Part shown: positions 24,674 through 31,881 of the stretch, one piece after another
How the letters are laid out: each line of letters starts with the position of its first letter
Numbering within the stretch: the stretch's first letter is position 1
Notes under the pieces: generated by a model
What the model saw: only the letters and a program-made list of their open reading frames with translations
Database searches by the model: none
What the model was told of the DNA's origin: nothing
Position numbers and translations under genes: made by a program
Assembly: GCA_003175915.1 (NCBI GenBank)
Contig: PSRH01000216.1
Coordinates: 1 to 40,869 of the forward strand
Source: Candidatus Melainabacteria bacterium
GTDB taxonomy: Bacteria; Cyanobacteriota; Vampirovibrionia; Obscuribacterales; Obscuribacteraceae
Direction of reading: 5' to 3'
Length of the DNA stretch: 40,869 nt

Positions 24674-25696
24674 TCATAAGGATGCTTTGGGACCGTTCGT
24701 GTCTGCCGTGTTGGCAAAAGTCATGTCCACATTGGTGGCAAACGAACCATCGCCTGTTAGATCGCCGGTTTCGCGGCGCAAGGCGATAGCCTTGTCCCAG
24801 GCCTGCTGCGAGATAACAGGTGAAGTCGGAATTATTCCTTCGTTGATCATTCTGGTAAGGGCAGCACGAAGGATTTTTGGATCCGTGTCTGAAAATTCCT
24901 TCTGCGCCACTTGAAGCGTTCCTTCAAAATCAGTGTGGATGAACTTCATTGCTTTACTTATTGCTCTTATCGCCGAAGCGATTGTCTGACCATTCTCAGC
25001 TTCATAGTTATCCGCTACGGTCAGCCCTGTGATGGCAAAATCGCCGAATTGTTTCTCTAACGACCAGACAATGTGAGCACCCTGACTGACTGCAATTGAC
25101 GCTGCCGGTTCAATTTCCATAGCAATGTCGGCCTGATTGGCCTTGACCATGGCGACTATGCTTCCTGTGGGAGCACCTTGAACGATCCGGGCATTAACTG
25201 GTTTTCCGTGATTTTGCAGCAGTTTCTTCATCACCGTGTAACTGGTGGAGGGTGCCGAGTAGGTCGCGATCCTTAACCCATGCAAATCTTCAACTCGCTG
25301 GACCTGGGCAATCTCGGGTTTAAATGCCAATCCCCAGAAGGGCACTCCGTTTACGATCGAGGCAACTACTTTGCCACCCTGACCGTGCTCTCTGGCGATA
25401 GCAACGAATGTCGGATCGGCGACACCAAACTGGGCGTTGCCGCTTGCTACTGCCGTAAATGTCTTTTCGTCACCCCCTGTGCTGATCAGGTTAACGTTCA
25501 AACCTTCCTCAGCGAAATAACCTTTGTCGAGCGCCACATAGATAGGTAGGTAGAGAAAGATGTGGCCGAATTGGGCAATGGTTACAGATTTTGGCGCAAT
25601 AGCACTGGCAGGAGGAGTGGGCGTGCTCGTGCAGCCACTGAAAGCAGCGATCAGACAAGCTGTGACTAGTGGAAAATGAAGTCTGAACAACGGCAA
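24674..25696 (-). CDS. Orphan NitT/TauT-type solute-binding lipoprotein
   Basis: 340 residues. The signal ends in AFSGC, a lipobox with Cys22 as the lipidation site. Then come the NMT1-type landmarks: TIAQFGHIFLYLPIYVALDKGYF, then FTAVASGNAQFGVADPT. The second half closely resembles the truncated solute-binding protein at the start of the window (MEIEPAAS against LEVEPMVS, AWDKAIALRRETGDLTGDGS against AWDNAIKLRQQTGDIKGSGS). No ATPase or permease lies beside it, so it may use the transporter at 1-2098. The TTG start is taken from the ORF track; no clear ribosome site is visible. Confidence 0.85.
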   Translation of the reverse strand: MPLFRLHFPLVTACLIAAFSGCTSTPTPPASAIAPKSVTIAQFGHIFLYLPIYVALDKGYFAEEGLNVNLISTGGDEKTFTAVASGNAQFGVADPTFVAIAREHGQGGKVVASIVNGVPFWGLAFKPEIAQVQRVEDLHGLRIATYSAPSTSYTVMKKLLQNHGKPVNARIVQGAPTGSIVAMVKANQADIAMEIEPAASIAVSQGAHIVWSLEKQFGDFAITGLTVADNYEAENGQTIASAIRAISKAMKFIHTDFEGTLQVAQKEFSDTDPKILRAALTRMINEGIIPTSPVISQQAWDKAIALRRETGDLTGDGSFATNVDMTFANTADTNGPKASL

Positions 25697-25787
25697 ATCT
25701 TGGCTAAGGTCATTGGCAGGCCAGGCAACATTATCCCATAGCTCATTTCGAGCTAATTACTGGTTAACTTCGTGAATTTGCCTAGGC

Positions 25788-26027
25788 TTACGACTTGGGC
25801 TGCTCTGGCGCGGAAGCCGCGGCACAACGGCGTTTGTCGATAATCACGTAGGCAATTGCCAGGACGCTTATCACTGCTGGAATTAGTAAATTGATCGGCA
25901 GTTCTGCGAACTTCAGTCCGCCGGGAATTATATTAAAAGCGGCACCTGATAGAGCGGCGGCAATGACCAGAATGGCGACCTCGCGATGCGATAGGTTTTT
26001 GAGCATTCCGCATTGATTTGCTTGCAT
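25788..26027 (-). CDS. Small two-segment membrane protein
   Basis: 79 residues. Two hydrophobic segments (VAILVIAAALSGAAFNII and LLIPAVISVLAIAYVIID) are joined by GGLKFAELPIN. A basic region and a polar tail (AAASAPEQPKS) follow. A TTAAGGAG site stands about 9 nt before the ATG. No family recognised. It lies between the solute-binding lipoprotein and the repair gene on the same strand, but spacing does not prove an operon. Confidence 0.6.
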   Translation of the reverse strand: MQANQCGMLKNLSHREVAILVIAAALSGAAFNIIPGGLKFAELPINLLIPAVISVLAIAYVIIDKRRCAAASAPEQPKS

Positions 26028-26173
26028 ACAACGAATCTCCTTAAGATCCGCAGCTACACTAACAGAAAACCAATAGTTGTCAAGTAAAAACGCCTGCGTC
26101 TAATGCCGAAAAGCCTTATCCACAGAGCGATTTCGGACGGCGCGCCGGTACATTCCCGGGCTGCCGAACAGCC

Positions 26174-27241
26174 CTAGGGCTTCCGCTTAAGTGCCTTCCC
26201 TTTCTCCAGCTCAAGCAAAGCTTTCTTGCGCTTCAATCCCCAGCGATAACCGCCCAGGTTGCCGGTCTTGCGGACGACGCGATGGCAGGGCACGACCAGG
26301 GAAACAGGATTAGTGGCACAGGCCCGAGCCACTGCCCTGACAGCGGCGGGTTGTCCTATCGCTTCGGCAATTTCGCTGTAGGAACGGATCGCCCCATAGG
26401 GTATACGTCTTAGTTCTTGCCAGACCATGGCCTGAAACGCTGTTGACCTAACATCCACGGGCAAATCGCAGTGCGGTTGTTCACCACGCAGATAGCTCAG
26501 CACATGAGCAGCATAGCCCTGACTGTCGTTGATGTCTTTAGTGAGCTTCGCTCCGGGAAATTCGGCTTCCAGCCAGTTGAGCAGGTCCTGAGGCGAATCT
26601 CCCAGGCTGAGGGCGCAAATTCCTTTTGTGGTGTTAGCGATGAGAAGCCAGCCCAGAGGGCAGCGCGCCGTTGCATAAGTGATCGCCGATTGAATTGCAC
26701 CCGATTTATAGTGGGCCGGCGTCATGCCCAACCGATCGGCAGCCTGTTCATAGAGAGTGCTGCTTGAGCCGTAACCTGCCTCATACAGCGCTTCTGTCAC
26801 AGGTGCTCCTTTCTTCAGTTGATTTTTCAAGCGCCGGAAGCGAATTTCGTCTGCGTACTGATGCGGTGAAATGCCAGTTATTTTTTTGAATGTTCGTTGT
26901 AAATGATAGGAACTCAAGTTGAAATGCGCAGCCAGCTCCGCTAAGGACGGTGGTTGGTCAAGGCTTTGAATGAATTGGCAAATGTTCTCAACCAGTTCGA
27001 TTTGCTTGCTCTTGCCATTGGTGCAGTCGGGTTGGCAGCGCAAACAAGGGCGGTATCCTTTCTGCTGAGCCGATTCTCCGCTGTCGAAGAATGCTACCTG
27101 ATCAAAGTTTGGTCTGCGGGATGGGCATGACGGGCGGCAATAGATGCCAGTTGATCGAACTGCATAAACAAAGGTTCCATCGGCACTCTTGTCTCGTTTC
27201 AGTACCTTTTCCCATTGCGGGATTTTTGCGGTCAATCTCAT
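26174..27241 (-). CDS. ada: Bifunctional Ada-type DNA repair protein (AdaA-Ogt fusion)
   Basis: 355 residues with three parts. The N-terminal Ada zinc domain carries Cys35 and Cys39 (IYCRPSCPSRRP), Cys66 and Cys69 (RPCLRC); the first accepts methyl groups from phosphotriesters in E. coli Ada. An AraC-type helix-turn-helix follows (LAAHFNLSSYHLQRTFKKITG). The C-terminal O6-alkylguanine transferase has its acceptor Cys319 in VPCHRV. The protein repairs alkylated DNA and, by family knowledge, activates its own gene once methylated. The start used (MRLTAKIPQW) has GGAG 8 nt upstream; the ORF track extends 13 codons to a TTG. Confidence 0.93.
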   Translation of the reverse strand: MRLTAKIPQWEKVLKRDKSADGTFVYAVRSTGIYCRPSCPSRRPNFDQVAFFDSGESAQQKGYRPCLRCQPDCTNGKSKQIELVENICQFIQSLDQPPSLAELAAHFNLSSYHLQRTFKKITGISPHQYADEIRFRRLKNQLKKGAPVTEALYEAGYGSSSTLYEQAADRLGMTPAHYKSGAIQSAITYATARCPLGWLLIANTTKGICALSLGDSPQDLLNWLEAEFPGAKLTKDINDSQGYAAHVLSYLRGEQPHCDLPVDVRSTAFQAMVWQELRRIPYGAIRSYSEIAEAIGQPAAVRAVARACATNPVSLVVPCHRVVRKTGNLGGYRWGLKRKKALLELEKGKALKRKP

Positions 27242-27439
27242 TCTCCTGCTCCAGCTTTCGTCGTTAATTTTCGCTTTCAATGATAGGGTGGCGAGGGAAA
27301 TAGCGCTACCGGTTTCTTGCGCTTCAATTTACTGAAGAAATAATCTGTATGTCGACCACGCCTGCGGGGAATAAGACAAACGTTGGTCAACTTCCTATGG
27401 TATCTCTTCTATTACCCGAATACTTACTAGGTGGTGTTG

Positions 27440-29242
27440 ATGATGGTTAGCATTTCTCTTCTGACCGAGGTCAGACATTTCAGATTGGCAACGAAAGGGC
27501 TGGTTCCAACGTTTCTCGTATTGTCGTACATAACTTTCAGTTTGCCTGTCCTTTGCCAGACAGTCCCAGGCGAACCACCTGCGGCAAACAATGCAAACAG
27601 TGAGCAAACCGCTCCCCAATCATCTGCCAATCCTGAGCAAAGATCTGATAAAACTCATCCGTTATTCCTTTGGAAAGGCACTAGAAACGACCAGACAGTC
27701 TATCTATTGGGTACGATTCATGTCGCCAAACCGAACTTCTATCCGCTTCCCCAAGAGATTGAGACAGCCAGCAACGAGAGTAAGGTGCTCTTTGTCGAGG
27801 CTGATATTTTGCAGGCCGACAAGTTGAAGATACTGGAAACGTTAAAACAGCAGGGAGCCTACAAACCTCCTGAAACGCTCAGTAAGAATCTTTCACCGCA
27901 AGCAAGGGCGGTCCTCAATGAATATCTGAATTGGTCGGGCGAATCAATTGGCATATATGATGCCTGGAAGCCCTGGGTGGTGGCTGAGATTCTCACGTCG
28001 GGCGCCTTGAGGAGGGCTGGCTTTAAGAGTGATCTTGGCATTGACATGCATTTACTCAAAGAAGCACATGCGACAAAAAAGAAAATCGTGGCCTTGGAAT
28101 CGGTTGAATCGCAACTGAAAATGATGGAGAGCTTTGATAAGTCCGCCCAGGAAAAAATGCTGGCGGCTGATGTTCTAACCATGAAAGACCTGAGCAACGA
28201 ACTAAACAAAATAGCGGACGCCTGGCGCAAGGGCGATGCCTACGAAATGGCTAAGATCATAGATTCCGCTACTGGAGCATCGAGCGACATGAATGCAGCC
28301 AGAAATAAATTGCTGGATGCCCGCAATCGCTTAATGGTAGAAACTTTGGAAAAGTCACTGCCGCCATCAGGTGTGGCGATGGTGGCAGTAGGTGCTGCTC
28401 ATTTGCCTGGAGCGAATGGACTGATTGTGCTTCTCAGGCAGAAAGGTTTTGAAGTCAATCAGGTATATGGCGATCAGGCTTTATCAAACAACCAGGCGAT
28501 ATCCTTTGGCGGCAAGAATCTCGAAAAGCTCTATTACCCTGAAGGACACTTTCGTGTAAAGCTTCCGGGAGAACCGGAGATGCATTACAGTACTTTGAAC
28601 GGCATTAGAAGTGTCGACTATTCGTATCCTGAATTCGCCGGCAATTTCCAGGTATCTTATTTGATTCTACCGGGCATAATTACCACTGCTTCCGCTCAGC
28701 AGAAGTTCATGAACATTATCACCAATGTTTTTGTCGAAAAAACGAAAGCAAAATTGTTATCCAGTACCCCATTTTCCAATGCCTACGGAGCTGGTACCCT
28801 GGTTGATTGCAAATTGCCGATCAAGGCCAAGACAACAAACGAAGATATTCTGATGCGATTGCGCTTTCAACTTTCTGGGCGCATGCTTTATCTAGTGGGT
28901 GGGCAAGGTACGGCACCATGGATTCACTCCAAGCGGCTGGCCGACGTTATGAATTCACTTGAAATAATTCCGGAAACGAGCGCTTCTGGAAATTCGACGA
29001 CACGATCGGCAAGCAGTACAGCTAATAGCTACGGGCAAACGGCCCGAAGTGGTCCGTTAGGCGGCTATTCAAGTCCATCATCTTCATACAGCTTTCGCAG
29101 CAACTATGGTGTACAACCAACCAGTTATGGTTCCAATTCCACTAACAGTTGGGGAGGGGATCAAAGAAATCGCATGCAGGAAGTTCAACGCAAAATGCGT
29201 CAGGACATGGAGCACTCTCATGCGCAGTGGGGAAGCAACTGA
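27440..29242 (+). CDS. TraB/GumN family protein with a C-terminal domain shared with the next gene
   Basis: 600 residues. An N-terminal hydrophobic segment (VPTFLVLSYITFSLPVL) could be a signal. The TraB/GumN domain shows LLGTIHVAKPNFYPLP (residues 89-104) and, near 310, VAVGAAHLPG, the paired motifs of this family of proposed metal-dependent proteases. From about residue 360 a separate domain begins with YPEGHFRVKLPGEP and ends VMNSLEII. It resembles the whole of the following gene's product. A Ser/Gly/Tyr-rich low-complexity region and a charged tail (MQEVQRKMRQDMEHSH) close it. Start chosen at ATG 27440 behind AGGTGG. Function unknown. Confidence 0.75.
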   Translation: MMVSISLLTEVRHFRLATKGLVPTFLVLSYITFSLPVLCQTVPGEPPAANNANSEQTAPQSSANPEQRSDKTHPLFLWKGTRNDQTVYLLGTIHVAKPNFYPLPQEIETASNESKVLFVEADILQADKLKILETLKQQGAYKPPETLSKNLSPQARAVLNEYLNWSGESIGIYDAWKPWVVAEILTSGALRRAGFKSDLGIDMHLLKEAHATKKKIVALESVESQLKMMESFDKSAQEKMLAADVLTMKDLSNELNKIADAWRKGDAYEMAKIIDSATGASSDMNAARNKLLDARNRLMVETLEKSLPPSGVAMVAVGAAHLPGANGLIVLLRQKGFEVNQVYGDQALSNNQAISFGGKNLEKLYYPEGHFRVKLPGEPEMHYSTLNGIRSVDYSYPEFAGNFQVSYLILPGIITTASAQQKFMNIITNVFVEKTKAKLLSSTPFSNAYGAGTLVDCKLPIKAKTTNEDILMRLRFQLSGRMLYLVGGQGTAPWIHSKRLADVMNSLEIIPETSASGNSTTRSASSTANSYGQTARSGPLGGYSSPSSSYSFRSNYGVQPTSYGSNSTNSWGGDQRNRMQEVQRKMRQDMEHSHAQWGSN

Positions 29243-29275
29243 GTCGAGTGGCATAGAAATCGATTGTAGGTTTAT

Positions 29276-30016
29276 ATGAAATACGTACTGATTTTGATCG
29301 CAATCGGAGCATTGTTCTATTATTGCTTCAACAATCATTATCTAATAGACGCGGTCATGAAAAGTGCCAAGTTTGTTGGCGCTCCAGTGGATGCCGATAA
29401 TTTGGAAAAAAGGCCGGTGAAACCGTATGCGATACCGAAGGGGCATTGCAAGGCCTACTTCCCCGGTGACCCGCACGCTCCTAACATAGGACAGGAGTTA
29501 TTTGCGACTTTCTTATACTCGAGTACGAACGAAATGATGGCCGATAATGAGATGAACTATTACTTGAGTGAGATATCCGTACCGTCGATGGGCCTGGCGA
29601 CTTTGAACTTTTCCGGTGGCGACAACCTAAAATCAAAGCTGGCGAACATCAATTACAGTGGCTTGCAGAGCGGAACATCTTTTTCTACAATGGGAAACAA
29701 TGAAGCTACGCAAGCGAATAATTTTCAGTCGGATGCTGTTAAAGCACAAACCGCCGTTGATAATTTCGTCAACGATTGGGTTAAGGACAAGAGAGCAACA
29801 ATCGAAAGCCGGATGGGAGCCAGTCTGAACGGGGGCCGCTTTAATGGGCTGGAGATTTTAGGTCATTTGAAGGATGCCGATGAGCGATTCCATCTCAAAT
29901 TATTCTGCGATCCGAGAAATCAAATCATCATCATCATTGGCGTAGTGGGACATGCAAAACGAGTAGCAGGAAGCGGCGCCAATAAATTCCTAAGATCGCT
30001 GGAGATGTGGCAATAA
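29276..30016 (+). CDS. Membrane-anchored protein with a domain shared with the TraB/GumN protein
   Basis: 246 residues with one N-terminal membrane anchor (YVLILIAIGALFYYCF). The soluble part starts IPKGHCKAYFPGDPH, parallel to YPEGHFRVKLPGEPE in the upstream gene, and ends in HLKLFCDPRNQIIIIIGVVG then KFLRSLEMW, parallel to RLRFQLSGRMLYLVGG then VMNSLEII. So both genes carry the same alpha/beta domain. The gene starts 33 nt after its neighbour, indicating a two-gene operon. It ends 4 nt before the convergent glycosyltransferase gene. Family name and role unknown to me. Confidence 0.7.
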   Translation: MKYVLILIAIGALFYYCFNNHYLIDAVMKSAKFVGAPVDADNLEKRPVKPYAIPKGHCKAYFPGDPHAPNIGQELFATFLYSSTNEMMADNEMNYYLSEISVPSMGLATLNFSGGDNLKSKLANINYSGLQSGTSFSTMGNNEATQANNFQSDAVKAQTAVDNFVNDWVKDKRATIESRMGASLNGGRFNGLEILGHLKDADERFHLKLFCDPRNQIIIIIGVVGHAKRVAGSGANKFLRSLEMWQ

Positions 30017-30020
30017 AGTA

Positions 30021-30995
30021 CTAGCTCTCACTCCCGGTACCGATTGCGGTAACGGCCGGTCTTGCATGCGGTACGGGCTCGATGAAGTCTTTCAGTTGTG
30101 CTAATACCGCGGTAACGCTAATTGAGTTCATGCACTTTAATTCTTCTGTTGCGGTGCAGCGTTCAAATTGACCATGGTACCAGGCCCAGGGTGGGCTCTT
30201 TTCTCTGTGCTCAAATGAAAACGAAAATGCTTCGATACACTCCTTTTGGCAAGGAGAAGCAAATAATGGCCGGCAGCAAGGATGTGGACGGTAGTAGAGC
30301 GGCGAGTTTTCAAACAAAGCAACCGTTGGTTTATTCTGATGGACGCTGAGATGCATAATGCCTGTATCAACACTTACCACTGCCCTGCAACTGCTGACAG
30401 TGTCTACGACATCAGTGATGTTCGGGGTGGCTAACCAGGGCACACCCAATTCCTGAAGTTGCTTGACCGGTGGTGCGCGATCTGGCTCGCCAATCATCAG
30501 CACACGATGGCCGTCACTTTTCAGCGCTTGGTATAACTCAAACCATCGCCGTACCGGCCAGCTCTTGGTATCGATTACGGTGCCTGGTACGAATACGATT
30601 GTCTGTGACCATTCGGGATGAAATGTGAACGGTAATGGCTCGAGCGGTCTGCGAAAGTCAACGTCAAGTCCAAAATCTCGGCAAATAATTTCGAGCATGT
30701 TCTGGATATTAATACCGGGAAAGTCCCTGTGGAATTCTGGGCTAGTCCAGTCGTACGTCGTCTGGATCGGATGGGCGCGAAAGTTGTGATATGAGCCGTC
30801 AATGTTCTCTTCGTCTAAATCTGGCTCACGGATAATTCCAGTTAGACCGGGAAGCAAAGCTTCCAGGTTTTCCTGCCGCTCAGATTTGGCGACTAAGTAG
30901 ACTCGTTCACCGCGGGCGATCAATTGCTGCAAGATTGGCAAAGAGACAACAATGTCACCCAATCCGGAGCCAATTGCAGAAAAGTAGACGGCCAT
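30021..30995 (-). CDS. Glycosyltransferase family 9-like protein (heptosyltransferase fold)
   Basis: 324 residues with a GT-B two-domain layout. The N-terminal FSAIGSGLGDIVVSLPIL replaces the usual GD-hhhs-P start of ADP-heptose transferases. The C-terminal half has IVFVPGTVIDTKSWP and the family signature VSVDTGIMHLSVHQNKPTVALF. It would transfer a sugar to a surface glycan or lipid; the acceptor cannot be determined. I used the ATG at 30995 (MAVYFSAIG) with GGGAG about 12 nt upstream. It is convergent with the preceding gene and on the same strand as the repeat-DUF616-methyltransferase gene. Confidence 0.8.
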   Translation of the reverse strand: MAVYFSAIGSGLGDIVVSLPILQQLIARGERVYLVAKSERQENLEALLPGLTGIIREPDLDEENIDGSYHNFRAHPIQTTYDWTSPEFHRDFPGINIQNMLEIICRDFGLDVDFRRPLEPLPFTFHPEWSQTIVFVPGTVIDTKSWPVRRWFELYQALKSDGHRVLMIGEPDRAPPVKQLQELGVPWLATPNITDVVDTVSSCRAVVSVDTGIMHLSVHQNKPTVALFENSPLYYRPHPCCRPLFASPCQKECIEAFSFSFEHREKSPPWAWYHGQFERCTATEELKCMNSISVTAVLAQLKDFIEPVPHARPAVTAIGTGSES

Positions 30996-31013
30996 AAAAT
31001 AGCGATCTCCCAA

Positions 31014-31319
31014 CTTGCGAAGAAGCCAAGTTTACTGGAAAGGGAAGCACAGCGCTAGCCGGGTGTTAGTTAGCTAACAGCCAAAAGATAGACCGAATTC
31101 GTCTCAACTTTTTAACATTCACTTTTACTGTCAAACTTGAACCGCTCTTGAAGAGCCCGTCTTTCTTTCGTCACAGCGCTCTGCCATCGGCACAGCATCA
31201 TCCGCTTGAGATATTGGCCGCCAGTGGTTTTGCGGTGGGAAGTTTACGCTTGCAATCGTTTACTGCATATCCTATAAACATAATCATTCACAGTCCTTCG
31301 TCGCGCGGGGTTAGGTGAT
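31014..31319. other. Divergent spacer with a promoter
   Basis: A 300-nt spacer between the GT9 gene (minus) and the DUF695 gene (plus). It holds no ORF of note. A plausible promoter for the plus-strand gene lies at 31250-31278. No tRNA or repeat is seen. Confidence 0.5.
31250..31278 (+). promoter_or_regulatory. Candidate promoter of the DUF695 gene
   Basis: TTGCAA and TATAAA separated by 17 nt, about 40 nt before the gene start; 9 of 12 consensus positions match. Confidence 0.5.
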
Positions 31320-31787
31320 ATGAAAGAACGAAAACCAGTCATTGAGAAGGAAGTTGGAGACGGATGGAGCCTTTACGAGACATATATAGGTGACCATCCT
31401 GCTTTCATTCGTCTAAGAGAGGGAATCGGCAATCTGATTGGCCGCAAAGGCCGGACATTGAGAGTAAGGGTCGCCTGGGGATATGGACCAGAAAATTCTG
31501 GCGAAATGCCCACCCCCGACCAAATGCATAGCATGGAAGAATGCGAGAATCTTTTGGTCGAGGCGCTAGAAGGGAAAGAATTTGGGTTGTTGACCAACTC
31601 CAGTTTGTGCGATGGGCTACGCATCTGGTGTTTCTATTGCAAGGACGATATAGAGGAGCTTAATAAGCGAATCCAAAGAACACTTCCCCACGATGAGCCG
31701 TTTCCGATCGAGTTTGATTGCGAAGAAGACGCGGGGTGGAATGAGTATTGCAATGCCTGGGCTCACTGCCAACCTGCGCCTAACTAA
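31320..31787 (+). CDS. DUF695-family protein
   Basis: 155 residues, cytoplasmic. WSLYETYIGDHPAFIRLREGIG, then LRVRVAWGYGPENSGEMPT and the block IWCFYCKDDIEELNKRIQRTL with EFDCEEDAGWNEYCN match the DUF695 pattern of this small alpha/beta family. The function of DUF695 is not known; members often stand alone. An AGGTG lies just before the ATG, and a candidate promoter lies about 40 nt upstream. Nothing odd in length or composition. Confidence 0.75.
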   Translation: MKERKPVIEKEVGDGWSLYETYIGDHPAFIRLREGIGNLIGRKGRTLRVRVAWGYGPENSGEMPTPDQMHSMEECENLLVEALEGKEFGLLTNSSLCDGLRIWCFYCKDDIEELNKRIQRTLPHDEPFPIEFDCEEDAGWNEYCNAWAHCQPAPN

Positions 31788-31881
31788 CTCGTGTACCAGA
31801 TCGGTCGTCGTACGGAGCTGTGACTTTGTGATGTGACTGGAGCACCGTTAATGGTGAAAAGTTCAATAGACAACCGGTTGG

